From Pycnopodia helianthoides (taxonomy: Eukaryota > Echinodermata > Asteroidea > Forcipulatida > Asteriidae), in NCBI GenBank assembly GCA_032158295.1, contig CM063251.1, forward strand, positions 20,031,433-20,095,432: a stretch of DNA of 64,000 bases, written 5' to 3'. The notes under the pieces were generated by a model. The model was not told where the DNA came from and did not search any database. It worked only from the letters and a program-made list of their open reading frames with translations. Positions within the stretch are counted from its first letter, which is position 1; each line of letters opens with the position of its first letter. Of the stretch, positions 23,201-34,783 are shown piece by piece. The position numbers and the translations under genes were made by a program.

Positions 23201-26200
23201 CTAGCTCATCTGTTCGTGGTTCCAGTGGACCCGGACTGGCTTCCGTCTGTCCAACAGCTTGCTCAAGCTCGGCGCTCGGACCCGCTGCTCTATCCACGCG
23301 ATGTTGGCGTATCGGTGCCTCGTAGTTCTCCTTACACATTTCCTCCTGTTCAGTGGAGCAGCTCCGAAGAAGTTCTTGTAACTCCGGATATTCCGTATCT
23401 TTGGGTTCAACCAGCTCCTCCCTCCAGGCCCCGTCTGGCTTGCTCACACTCGAGCAACAAGCGCAGGCAACTTCATAAGAATCGTCTTCTTCAGAAAGGA
23501 GACTTGTCGTGCGATGTGAAGTTTCCTGATACTCCTGTTCCGTGTGAAGCTGCTTTGCTCCTTGGTCTGAAGTTGATTGCCCGCTAACGGCTTCTCCTAC
23601 CATTTCTTGAAAGTCCTGCTCTAAGGACAGCGGTGTCTCAACATCGGGGCAGTCAGGAATGTCTTGAACATCTAGGCCTAAGAATGGAGTTTGTTCACTC
23701 ACCGGTTCCTCTTCCTCCTCTTCAACGACACTTTCTTCTCCCGTGGCTGCTTCTTGGTGGTTACTTGCTGCCGTCATTCTTTCTTGACTCTCCAGGACAT
23801 TCTCATCTTTCAAGAAAATCTTTTCTTTCTCAATGTTTCCCCGTGAATCTTCTTCGGAACCAACCGCGTTCTGGTGAGCCTCGTCCAGGGGATGTGAACG
23901 TGCTTCATGACTCTCAGAAACACATTCTCCTCCTGTGGTTGATTGAAGTTGCCCTAAGGTTTTCTCAGATTCTTCATCACCTTCTCCTCGCATCCCTTCT
24001 TGGCTTCTTGAGATTTCCTTACCATTTTTCAGGTGGGAGGAGGTGGCATGATCACTTTCGTTCCCATCCTTTGCAAGTGGGGACTCTCCCTCCTTACAGT
24101 CACCAAGACTTGACGGCAAGAGACCGGGATGGGCTCCACCCTGCTGAATGCCTCCAAGCTGGCTGACTGATGGAGGTTTCTTCAACAAGGATGGGTGAAT
24201 GGAACTATCTTCATCTGATGATGGAGTCACTCCATCAACGTCTGATGGAGTACAGTGAAGAAGGGGAACCCAACTGGTTGGATCTTTGTTGCTGTTTGGG
24301 TATAATAGTACACGAAACAGTCAATTGTTTCTAGTACACGTATGAACAAAAAGCTAAATCTGTTTGATTTAAGGTCCATAAATTGGAGACAAATCGAACT
24401 GGAATAGAGATCGTAAATTTTAAGATACGAGGGGGAAATAATTAATTTCTACATAAAAACTCAAACATTATACATTTTGTTCAAATACTGATCCTCCAGA
24501 GAAGATTTTCCGTATAGAATATTGTCGAGACAGTCGAGAAAATAGCATCCGAACGTAACCAAATGACTGTTGCTTATAAACAAAGCAATCGAAACAAACA
24601 TACGGACATGCATAAAATCATTTTACCACCCCCACCCCACCCCCTTTGGTTGTTTTCACTACACAAAATGTCACACCAAAATTTGATGAACTTTCCACAT
24701 CATGATTGTATACGGCAAGAAATGTTTATTGGAAACTAGTGGGCGGGAAATACTTTTTGTCAGATTATACCAATGAGGGAATAAACCTTACCCATCAGTA
24801 TCCGGTGGTTGATTCTTCACGTCGATCCAACGTGGATCGACATCCAGTTCCCATCTTTCGATGAATCCTTTTGACATCGACGTGTCAGGGTTCAGTACGG
24901 TGCTAATACCTCTTGGTCCACCCAACAAACTGAAGAAAAAAAAAAGAAAACATACAAAAAACGTACAGTGAGCACACCAAGCCGCGTAACGCTACGTTTT
25001 AATGTTGACCGTAGCCCCCCTCCCCCGAGCGTGTTTGCTCAACTTTTCCTTAGACTGATTTTAAATTGTTTTAATGCCGACAGTGCTCAACATAATTCAA
25101 TTTATTTAGACATTTTATCTCAGCATGAGTTAATATAAAAACGAGTTCTAATATTTTCTTAATGTGCAAAGACAATCAAAAGAACAACATTTAAAGTCAT
25201 GTTTTGTGAGGATAAGCAAGAACCAGCAAAGAAAAGAAAACAAAGTAAAAGAAGAAGAGTAAAGTGGACTACAGTCATCAGGGGTGGGTGGGGGTGGGGC
25301 GGCGGAAGTTATGATGGTTGAAGCGCGTTGTATTGAAATGCCCTTATACCAACACAAACTTACTATATGAGAACTTACAAACAAAAAAACCACCTCAACA
25401 AACAAACAACTGAAAAGAAATTTTTTAGAACAAGGATATTAAAACAACAACAAATTGGCATAATAACAATAAAAAAGCAGTAATGAGGAAAAGAAACTTA
25501 AGTAGACGACAAATGAATTACGATGACGTCACGCAGGAATCTAACTTTCCGTATTTAAGTGCATTCGGACATTACAAGTTCTAATTCTAATTCTAGGCAT
25601 AGAATGTATCCAAACATACTGATACTAAAATTCCCTTTTTCTTACAATATCTCTAAAGATTTAGGTACACAATCCATGTCAATTCAATTTTGTCAGTGTT
25701 TCTTTCTTACCTGAACAGTTCTTCGGCGACCTTCGACAGTAGCATCTTCGGGAGCTTGGGCTGATGGTTTGCCTCACTGCTACCCGGGAATAGTGGCCAA
25801 TCCACGGCATGGTGTTGGTTGCCGGTGGCTCGGCCAACAAGGGGGACTTGCGGGACAGTCCGCAGGAGCGACCCGTATCTCCGATAAGGGCGCTCACTGT
25901 GTATTAAAAAACAAATTTGCTCTTACTTCACATATTTCACAATTTTGTGTCTGTTTTACAAATGCATTGCGACTTTGCTTTAGGATATACCCTTGCTATG
26001 AAGTAACATAAAAGAGAAGGAAGCTTGATAAAATCAATGTTAATTTGAATTTACGAAAGCAACCACAGCCACTCAAACAAAATATGAATTAGTTATAATC
26101 GAGACAGCCAAGATGTGAAAATTAAGTGCATTCGTTTAAGTTTGCAGACCTATACCATAATACAATGAACTGAAATTTAACAGCTAAATATTATGCTTAT

Positions 26201-26288
26201 GATTTGACGCAGGAAATATTGATTGAGAATAAACTTACCAGTTCTTCACCGCTTGAAGCTTAAAATTTGTACGTAGTACAGTAATCAT
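20264..26288 (-). CDS. Seven-exon protein kinase with N-terminal 14-aa repeat domain (1027 aa)
   Basis: Exons, 5' to 3' on minus: 26288-26239, 25896-25711, 24929-24792, 24291-22773, 22536-22463, 21581-21465, 21263-20264. All have GT-AG boundaries and matching phases, giving 1027 codons from ATG at 26288. Residues 1-170 are globular-looking and unrecognised. Residues ~170-470 are acidic and low in complexity. Residues ~470-627 are 11 tandem copies of a 14-residue unit (ELEASPGPLEPRTD type). Residues ~635-740 include a Pro/Gln-rich linker. A protein kinase domain occupies ~750-1010: G-loop LGSGAYGDV at ~762, VALK lysine at ~785, HCDLHGGN with catalytic Asp at ~882, DLG instead of DFG at ~905, APE at ~937. 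All core catalytic residues are present, so activity is likely, but HCD and DLG are atypical. Substrate and pathway are unknown. I do not recognise an orthologue. Confidence 0.85.
21720..21914. mobile_element. Fold-back MITE, family A (copy 1)
   Basis: Terminal inverted repeat GGGCTCAATTTCATAGAGCT at the left and AGCTCTATGAAATTGGGCCC at the right, extending inward through CTTAAGCA. Other copies are at 47731, 49648, 56300 and a partial one at 57203. No coding capacity; a non-autonomous DNA transposon. Confidence 0.88.
22047..22152. repeat. Small inverted repeat
   Basis: Arms CGTTCTTCGAAAACAGA and TCTGTTTTCAAAGAACG flank tandem AACAATATTAATA-like units. Possibly a very short MITE. Confidence 0.6.
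22780..23248 (-). repeat. Coding minisatellite, 42-bp unit, 11 copies
   Basis: Lies in exon 4 of the kinase gene and codes for an 14-residue unit with core LEPRTDELEAS. Copies differ by a few bases (P/L and G/S swaps), so the array is young or kept uniform. It is also open in two plus-strand frames, giving false reading frames there. Such arrays commonly vary in length between individuals. Confidence 0.93.
24930..25710. other. Kinase intron 2
   Basis: AT-rich intron between exon 2 (25711) and exon 3 (24929). It contains runs of C and A and a TGACGTCA site at 25523-25530. No other feature seen. Confidence 0.55.
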
Positions 26289-27190
26289 GATTGCAAATCT
26301 CGATAGTTCAGAGCTGAACACTCGTCAAAACTTTCGCCGGAATACTCCAAACTCAAGTATCACGAAATCCTTGTTAACACAATGAAGTCTCAACAAGAAC
26401 AGAGCAAAAACACATTGAACTGTGTTTATGAATACTCACAGCAACATGGCAACGCGATGTTTTCTAAAACAGCGCGCGTTCCATTTTTTCTGACGTCATA
26501 ATGCTAACATTCTTTTCGTAGTTATTCAAACAACGCCAAACGCGCACGTGTTTTCGCGAAAAGCATAACTATCAGCCAATGAGGTGTCTTCTTTGTGTTT
26601 CTTCAGTGAAGCTGCTGTTTCACCTCATGACGTCATAATGCCCTCTGAAAGGTAAAACGATGACGCCCATCTATGTACGCACGGCGCACATGATGGGATG
26701 GGCCAATGAGCAACCTTCTTTTTACCTCAAGCCTAGGGCGCCATACTCAAAATAATGACATCATGTGCACATTGGTCTATATCAACCTCGCTCACATGGT
26801 TTTATGAAATATCTGCGTCATTTTCCTGAGTATGCGTACATGTTGGTCATTGCGTCACAAGCGTGCGTATGACTGTGCTACACACCCAAAACTTTCCGCT
26901 ACTTCCCGTGTGGCAAGAGATTCTGTCCCTCCATACGGCGAACTGCGAACTGCGAACAATTTTTTCTTATAGCGCCCTCTTTTTTTAATCAACCTCCTTC
27001 AGCCCATTTTCCCATTCTGGGGACAGAACCTCTTGAGGACAGATTTCCCTTTGACAACGACATTCGTTGTGTCACCCGTTTCAACGTTCAAAAGCATTTC
27101 TTATTACATAAATTTTTAATTCTGAGAAGACCTTGGTCTTTGAAGAACGTACGTGAAATTCAAGTCCAATATTGTTAAACTTGTCTTGCA
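26289..27190. other. Upstream flank of the kinase gene
   Basis: 5' flank of the minus-strand kinase gene. Two CRE-like sites (TGACGTCA at 26491-26498 and 26629-26636) lie within 350 bp of the start codon and could be promoter elements, but this is inference. A second TAGCGCCCTC patch is at 26971. No coding exon seen. Confidence 0.4.
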
Positions 27191-27585
27191 TTAAAGGAAC
27201 ATTACAGAATTGGTAAGAAAAAAACATGTAAAATATACTTTTTGATCACAGATTTACATAAAACTTACACGGTCTAATGATGATGATAGTAGAAAACATC
27301 CCCTGAAATATTTATGTCTGAAATGCCATATTTGATGAGAAATGAATAAACTTATTTTCCGATTTGAGTTTATCGCTCAGTGAGCGTTTTATTCATTTTG
27401 TTGAACCTATATGATTTCATGCAAATGTGTAATCGGTTTTTCACTATTTTCTCGTGACCCAGATGGCCGATCGATCTCAAACTTCTACAGGTTTGTCAGT
27501 TTATGTATACTGTGGATAACATAAAGTCCTTACACTGCCAGCAACTGTTTTGTTAGCAAAAACCAATTCTGTAATGTTCCTTTAA
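27191..27585. mobile_element. TTAA-bounded fold-back MITE (395 bp)
   Basis: Perfectly mirrored ends: TTAAAGGAACATTACAGAAT at 27191 and ATTCTGTAATGTTCCTTTAA at 27566-27585. TTAA at both edges is the target of piggyBac- and Kolobok-type transposases, so this is probably a non-autonomous relative of one of them. There is no transposase frame inside. Confidence 0.85.
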
Positions 27586-27719
27586 CAATTAGGCCATACC
27601 CTTATCGGAACCCGTTTTAACCAATTTTAACAGAAACGTAAAACCAGAAGTATGATGTCCGGCATTATTTTAAATTCTAGATACAAATTGTGAGAAAAGA
27701 ACTCATTCCGAAGCAGAAA

Positions 27720-30690
27720 TCAGATAGCTACCGTGCGTAAGTTGTATGATGGAGATGAGCTGACCCTGGTTCGAACCCTAGTATGGTAATGTTTTTAAAT
27801 CTTACTTTACAGTAATTTATTATTTAGTATTAATGTCTTTAAAAAAACACGCCTTTCACACGGAGAACAGTTAGCGCAACTGGATAAAGGTAATGTATTG
27901 CAAAACCATTGGACCAAGGTTCAAATCCTGGTATGGAAGGATTTTTTTTTTAAAAATCTTACTATAAAGGTTATTACATAGGTAATGATATCTTTAAAAA
28001 GAACGCTTCTTACGTGGTGGAGAACATTGAGGCCAAATTGATAGGTGAAGTATTTCAAAAGAACATCGTGATATGGTCGAATATTTTGCATCTTTAAAGG
28101 TAAGTAATATTTAGGATAAAGGCTATTTCTTATTTATATCTTTTTAACAAGAAAGCCTTTTACGCGGAGAACCGTTGGCACAACTGGATAGGTGAAAAAA
28201 ACGCAAAATTACAGACCCAGTAATAACGCAGTTATAGTTTTTTAATATTTTTTTATGTCTAACTAATGGTAGGCCTAACGTGTTAATTTTTCTGAAATAT
28301 GGAGCACCTCTTATGAGTAGAAAGTTAGCGCAAATGGAAAGGTCGTGGTAGTGCACATTGGAATAACCGGGTTAGAATCACTGTATAAGAAAACTTGGTA
28401 ACATTTTAATGATCAATAAAATGGACAACCTTTTATGAAGGAAACAAACGTTTATTATGAGCAGAACAGGATAGTTGACGGTAATGCACATTGCAGGACC
28501 TTGGTTTGAATCCTAGTTGGCTCAGAAAAAAGAAAACATTTATTTTACATGATTATCATTAATCAAATAAGACATTTTAAATAGAGAAAAAAAGTGTTTC
28601 TTATTATATCAGAACAGTTAGCGCAACTGGATAGTTGACGGTAATGCACATTGAAAGACCTTGGTTTGAATCCGAGTTGGCTCTGAAAAAATACCTTTCT
28701 TTTTCACACGTTAATCTTTAATTATATTTAGGATAAAGGTTGATTGTAATTTATATCTTTAAACAAGAAGAATTTTTAAGCGGAAAATCGTTTGAAAATC
28801 TGGATAGGTGATTTCTAACCGTAAAAGGTTACGTGTTATTGTATCTAAAATAAACAGCACTTCTTAGGAGAAGAACAGTTAGAGTCATTGCATAAGTTGC
28901 GGTGGGGCACATTGCAAGACCCGGGTTCGAATCCCGTTAGGTTTGAGTGATTTTTTTTGTAAACAAACTGTAACAGGTAAGGCATTATGTAATACATGAA
29001 ATAAAGAACATATTTGATAAGGAGAACAGTTAACGCATCTGGATACTAGAGGTGGTTGATGTAAAGACAAGAAAAATCCGGGTTCGAATCCCAGTAGGTG
29101 TGAGTGATTTTTTTTTATAACTGTAAAAGGTAAGGCATTATATAATACATGAAATAAAGAACATATTTGATAAGGAGAACAGTTAGCTCATCTCGATATC
29201 GGCGGCGGTTGATGTAAAGACAAGAAAAACCCAGGTTCGAATCCTGAAACGTTCGTGCTTTTTTAATATAGCTTAAAAGGTAATGTATTACTTATAAATA
29301 ATAAAATAAAGAACTCTTTTTATAAGGAGAACAATAGCGCAGTGGATAGTTGATGTAATGCACATCACTAGACCCGGGTTCGAATCCAAGTCGCTCGGAC
29401 AAGAGAAGAAAAAAGTTTTTTTTTTTTTTTTTTTTTTTTTACATAATAACAAAATTAACTTGTTAATGTATATAGAGAAAAGAAATACGTTTCTTATCAA
29501 CAGGACAAATAGCACAACTGGATAGTTGATCGTAACGCAAATACCGGAATGCAAATTGTAGGACCTTGGTTCGAATCCGAGTTGGCTCAGAGAAAAAAAA
29601 ACTTTTTACACGATAATGAAAAGCATTTTTTAATATAGCTTAAAAGGTAATGTATTACTTATAAATAACAAAAATAAAGAACTCTTTTTATAAGGAGAAC
29701 AGATAGCGCAGTGGATAGTTGATGTAATGCACATCACTAGACCCGGGTTCGAATCCAAGTCGGCTCGGACAAGAGAAGAAAAAAGTTTTTTTATTACATA
29801 ATAACAAAATTAACTTGTTAATGTATATAGAGAAAAGAAATACGTTTCTTATCAACAGGACAAATAGCACAACTGGATAGTTGATCGTAACGCAAATTCC
29901 GGAATGCAAATTGTAGGACCTTGGTTCAATCCGAGTTGGCTCAGAGAAAAAAAAATCTTTTTACACGATAATGAAAAGCATTTTTTAATATAGCTTAAAA
30001 GGTAATGTATTACTTATAAATAACAAAAATAAAGAACTCTTTTTATAAGGAGAACAGATAGCGCAGTGGATAGTTGATGTAATGCACATCACTAGACCCG
30101 GGTTCGAATCCAAGTCGGCTCGGACAAGAGAAGAAAAAAGTCTTTTTACATGTATAACAAAATTAACTTGTTAATGTATATAGAGAAAAGAAATACGTTT
30201 CTTATCAACAGGACAAATAGCACAACTGGATAGTTGATCGTAACGCAAATTCCGGAATGCAAATTGTAGGACCTTGGTTCGAATCCGAGTTGGCTCAGAG
30301 AAAAAAAAACTTTTTACACGATAATGAAAAGCATTTTTTAATATAGCTTAAAAGGTAATGTATTACTTATAAATAACAAAAATAAAGAACTCTTTTTATA
30401 AGGAGAACAGATAGCGCAGTGGATAGTTGATGTAATGCACATCACTAGCCCGGGTTCGAATCCAAGTCGGCTCGGACATGAGAAGAAAAAAAGTTTTTTT
30501 TACATGTTAACAAAATTAACTGGTTAATGTATATAAAGAAAAGAAATACGTTTCTTATCAGCGGGACAAATAGCACAACTGGATAGTTCATCGTAACGCA
30601 AATTCCGGAATGCAAATTGTAGAACCTTGGTTCGAATCCGAGTTGGCTCAGAGAAAAAAAAAATCTTTTTACACGTTATTGAAAAGCATT
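27720..30690 (+). repeat. Array of about 20 decayed tRNA-like units
   Basis: Units recur every 150-190 bp and carry an A-box-like element (TTAGCGCAACTGGATAG) followed 40-60 bases later by a B-box (GGTTCGAATCC). They are clear at about 27866, 28317, 28608, 28868, 29019, 29172, 29323, 29497, 29691, 29853, 30047, 30206, 30406 and 30558; 27720, 28017, 28166, 28458 and 28775 are more eroded. The GGATA in the D-loop resembles tRNA-Arg, but acceptor stems do not pair well and the anticodon loops lack U33 (for example the loop in GATGTAATGCACATC). None looks like a working tRNA. Short A/T-rich spacers with T-runs follow each unit. Confidence 0.75.
29323..30655 (+). repeat. Higher-order repeat (~360 bp) of paired tRNA-like units
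   Basis: Four copies start at 29323, 29691, 30047 and 30406. Each holds a short unit (GCGCAGTGGATAGTTGATG...GGGTTCGAATCC) and a longer unit (GCACAACTGGATAGTTGATC...GGTTCGAATCC), with conserved spacers. Copies differ by a few substitutions, a T-run expansion at 29417-29440 and small deletions. The block was amplified after the older units at 27.7-29.2 kb had diverged. Confidence 0.88.
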
Positions 30691-30711
30691 TTTAGTTTAT
30701 ATTGAACAAAA

Positions 30712-30800
30712 AATAGGGTGGTGGTGGGCAGTAACTTAGGGCAAAAGGGAAAGGTACAGACTAGAAGACGAAAGGTGCGAGGTTCGAAACCCACGGGTAA
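30712..30800 (+). repeat. Divergent tRNA-like unit at the satellite edge
   Basis: Has a weak A-box (GGGCAGTAACTTAGGG) and a good B-box (GAGGTTCGAAACCC). It differs from the preceding units and ends 40 bp before the 17-bp satellite starts. Confidence 0.45.
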
Positions 30801-30837
30801 AAACTTTTACATAAAAACAAATCGAAAAATACGCAGC

Positions 30838-33800
30838 GCCTGGCTGCAACCAGCCCTGGCTGCAACCAAGCCCTGGCTGCAACCAAGCCCTGGCTGCAAC
30901 CAAGCCCTGGCTGCAACCAAGCCCTGGCTGCAACCAAGCCCTGGCTGCAACCAAGCCCTGGCTGCAACCAAGCCCTGGCTGCAACCAAGCCCTGGGCTGC
31001 CCAAACCAAGCCCTGGCTGCAACCAAGCCCTGGCTGCAACCAAGCCCTGGCTGCAACCAAGCCCTGGCTGCAACCAAGCCCTGGCTGCAACCAAGCCCTG
31101 GCTGCAACCAAGCCCTGGCTGCAACCAAGCCCTGGCTGCAACCAAGCCCTGGCTGCAACCAAGCCCTGGCTGCAACCAAGCCCTGGCTGCAACCAAGCCC
31201 TGGCTGCAACCAAGCCCTGGCTGCAACCAAGCCCTGGCTGCAACCAAGCCCTGGCTGCAACCAAGCCCTGGCTGCAACCAAGCCCTGGCTGCAACCAAGC
31301 CCTGGCTGCAACCAAGCCCTGGCTGCAACCAAGCCCTGGCTGCAACCAAGCCCTGGCTGCAAACCAAGCCCTGGCTGCAACCAAGCCCTGCTGCACCAAG
31401 CTGCTGCAACCAAGCCCTGGCTGCAACCAAGCCCTGGCTGCAACCAAGCCCTGGCTGCAACCAAGCCCTGGCTGCAACCAAGCCCTGGCTGCAACCAAGC
31501 CCTGGCTGCAACCAAGCCCTGGCTGCAACCAAGCCCTGGCTGCAACCAAGCCCTGGCTGCAACCAAGCCCTGGCTGCAACCAAGCCCTGGCTGCAACCAA
31601 GCCCTGGCTGCAACCAAGCCCTGGCTGCAACCAAGCCCTGGCTGCAACCAAGCCCTGGCTGCAACCAAGCCCTGGCTGCAACCAAGCCCTGGCTGCAACC
31701 AAGCCCTGGCTGCAACCAAGCCCTGGCTGCAACCAAGCCCTGGCTGCAACCAAGCCCTGGCTGCAACCAAGCCCTGGCTGCAACCAAGCCCTGGCTGCAA
31801 CCAAGCCCTGGCTGCAACCAAGCCCTGGCTGCAACCAAGCCTGCTGCAACCAAGCCTGGCTTGCAACCAAGCTGGCTGCAACAAGCCCTGGCTGCAACCA
31901 AGCCCTGGCTGCACAAGCCTGCTGCAACCAAGCCTGGCTGCACCAAGCCTGGCTGCAACCAAGCCTGGCTGACAAGCCCTGGCTGCAACAAGCCGGCTGC
32001 AACCAAGCCTGGCTGCAACCAAGCCCTGGCTGCAACAAGCCCTGCTGCAACAGCCTGCTGCAACCAAGCCTGGCGCAACAGCCTGGCTGCAACCAAGCCC
32101 TGGCTGCAACAAGCCGGCTGCAACCAAGCCTGGCTGCAACCAAGCCCTGGCTGCAACAAGCCTGCTGAACCAAGCCTGCTGCAACCAAGCCTGGCTGAAC
32201 CAAGCCCTGGCTGCAACCAAGCCCTGGTGCAACCAGCCCTGGCTGCAACCAAGCCTGGCTGCAACCAAGCCCGGCTGCAACCAAGCCTGGCTGCACAAGC
32301 CTGCTGCAACCAGCCCTGGTGCAACCAAGCCTGGCTGCAACCAAGCCCTGGCTGCAACCAGCCTGCTGCAAAGCCTGGCTGAACAAGCCTGGCTGCCCAA
32401 GCCTGCTGCAACAAGCCTGGCTGCACCAGCCTGGCTGCACCAGCTGCACCAAGCCGCTGCGCTGCAACCAAGCCCTGGCTGCAACCAAGCCTGGCTGCAA
32501 CCAAGCCCTGGCTGCAACCAAGCCCTGGCTGCAACCAAGCCCTGGCTGCAACCAAGCCCTGGCTGCAACCAAGCCCTGGCTGCAACCAAGCCCTGGCTGC
32601 AACCAAGCCTGGCTGCAACCAAGCCCTGGCTGCAACCAAGCCTGGCTGCAACCAAGCCCTGGCTGCAACCAAGCCCTGGCTGCAACCAAGCCCTGGCTGC
32701 AACCAAGCCCTGGCTGCAACCAAGCCTGGCTGCAACCAAGCCCTGGCTGCAACCAAGCCCTGGCTGCAACCAAGCCCTGGCTGCAACCAAGCCCTGGCTG
32801 CAACCAAGCCCTGGCTGCAACCAAGCCTGGCTGCAACCAAGCCCTGGCTGCAACCAAGCCCCCCCCCCTGGCTGCAACCAAGCCCTGGCTGCAACCAAGC
32901 CCTGGCTGCAACCAAGCCCTGGCTGCAACCAAGCCCTGGCTGCAACCAAGCCCTGGCTGCAACCAAGCCTGGCTGCAACCAGCCTGGCTGCAACCAAGCC
33001 CTGCTGCAACCAAGCCCTGGCTGCAACCAAGCCTGGCTGCAACCAAGCCCTGGCTGCAACCAAAGCCCTGGCTGCAACCAAGCCCTGGCTGCAACCAAGC
33101 CCTGGCTGCAACCAAGCCCTGGCTGCAACCAAGCCCTGGCTGCAACCAAGCCCTGGCTGCAACCCAAACCCTGGCTGCAACCAAGCCTGGCTGCAACCAA
33201 GCCCTGGCTGCAACCAAGCCCTGGCTGCAACAAGCCTGGCTGCACAAGCCTGGCGAACAAGCCCTGGCTGACAGCTGCACCACCTGGCTGCAACCAAGCC
33301 CTGGCTGCAACCAAGCCCTGGCTGCAACCAAGCCCTGGCTGCAACCAAGCCCTGGCTGCAACCAAGCCCTGGCTGCAACCAAGCCCTGGCTGCAACCAAG
33401 CCCTGGCTGCAACCAAGCCCTGGCTGCAACCAAGCCCTGGCTGCAACCAAGCCCTGGCTGCAACCAAGCCCTGGCTGCAACCAAGCCCTGGCTGCAACCA
33501 AGCCCTGGCTGCAACCAAGCCTGGCTGCAACCAAGCCCTGGCTGCAACCACCTGGCACAAGCCTGGCTGCAACCAAGCCCTGGCTGCAACCAAGCCCTGG
33601 CTGCAACCAGCTGCTGCAACAATGCTCAAAGCCCTGGCTGCAACCAAGGGCCCCCCTGGCTGCAACCAAGCCCTGAAAACCTGCTAACCAAGCCCTGGCT
33701 GCAACCAAGCCCTGGCTGCACAGCTGGCGCAAAAGCCCTGGCTGCAACCAAGCCCTGGCTGCAACCAATGCCTGCTGAACACCTGGCTGCAACAAGCCTG

Positions 33801-34360
33801 GCTGCAACCAAGCCCTGGGCTGCAAAACCAAGCCCTGGCTGCAACCAAGCCTGGCTGCAACCAAGCCCTGGCTGCAACCAAGCCTGGCTGCAACCAAGCC
33901 CTGGCTGCAACCAAGCCCTGGCTGCAAATTCTAAGCCCTGGCTAACAATGGGAACAAGCCTGGCGCAACCAAGCCTGGCTGCAACCAAGCCCTCCCCCCC
34001 TCAACCAAGCCTGCTGCAACCAAGGGTCAAGCCTGGCTGCAACCAAGTGGCTGAAATGGCTGCAACAAGCCTCTGCACCAAGCTGTGAAAAGCCGGCTGC
34101 AACCAAGCCTCTGCTGTCAACCAAGCTGGCTGCAACCAAGCCCTGGCTGCAACAAGCCCTGGCTGCAACCAAGCCTGTTGCTGCAACAAGTGGCTGAAAA
34201 TCTGAAGAAAATCCAAAGGGTAACAATGGCTAACAACTTAACAAGCCTGCAACCAACCGTGCAAAAGGGCTGAAATGGAGCAACCAGCAAGGGAGACCAA
34301 GCCCTGGCCGCAAAAGCCCTGGCGAACCAACGGCTGAACCAATGTGAACAATTCACAGCC
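30838..34360. repeat. 17-bp GC-rich satellite (TGGCTGCAACCAAGCCC), ~200 copies
   Basis: Near-perfect blocks (about 30838-31840, 32463-33220, 33285-33530) alternate with blocks full of small deletions (31841-32460, 33221-33284, 33540-34360). Because 17 is not a multiple of 3 and the unit lacks stop codons in most frames, long open frames of up to about 1,000 codons arise on both strands, all reading a 17-residue cycle such as ALAATKPWLQPSPGCNQ. I regard these as by-products, not genes. There are no introns, no upstream coding context and no frame preference. Confidence 0.97.
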
Positions 34361-34783
34361 TTCAACTATCGAAAGCCAAGTGTGACTAAACATTGCACAA
34401 GCCGTGAACAAGTGCACCCTGGTGATTAGTTGCTTGATACATGGCTAACCAATGAGCAAAATGTCAAAGCTGGTAAACGGCCTAGCCTGGCAACAATTGC
34501 CCCCTCCAACCAAAAGGCTGAAAGCCTTGTGCAAAATCGCACAAGGGAAAGTGGTAAGAGCCTTGAAATAACTTCTGAAAATGGCTGAAAGTGAACAAGC
34601 GAGATCAAAAGCTTTGCAAATCAAGGGTATTGCAAACTCCAATTAAGCCTCTGAAAAGGCTAAGCTAATACCAAGCTTGTTGCAAAATAGCTGAATGCAA
34701 ATCCAAGCCTGAATCATAACAACCTTATTGTAGACATAACAACAATTTGTAAAATGGCTGCATTAAGAAATCACAAGGGTAAG
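34361..34783. repeat. Strongly diverged right flank of the satellite
   Basis: Fragments such as AAAATGGCTGAAA, CAAGCC and GCAAATC recur at irregular spacing. The 17-bp array seems to grade into this more A-rich, longer-period repeat, which resumes at 35624 beyond an inserted transposon. Confidence 0.6.

Noticed and set aside
22726..23587. Plus-strand open frames with repeats (SSSVRGSSGPGLA; VVPVDPDWLLAHLF)
   Set aside because: Antisense shadows of the 42-bp coding repeat. The minus frame has spliced neighbours in phase on both sides; these do not.
27720..30690. CRISPR-like look of regularly spaced repeats
   Set aside because: Units are tRNA-like with A and B boxes, spacers are themselves repeated, and the genome is eukaryotic.
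30718..34088. Several open frames of 550-1063 codons on both strands
   Set aside because: They are products of the stop-free 17-bp satellite; all frames encode the same 17-residue cycle, with no splice or start context.
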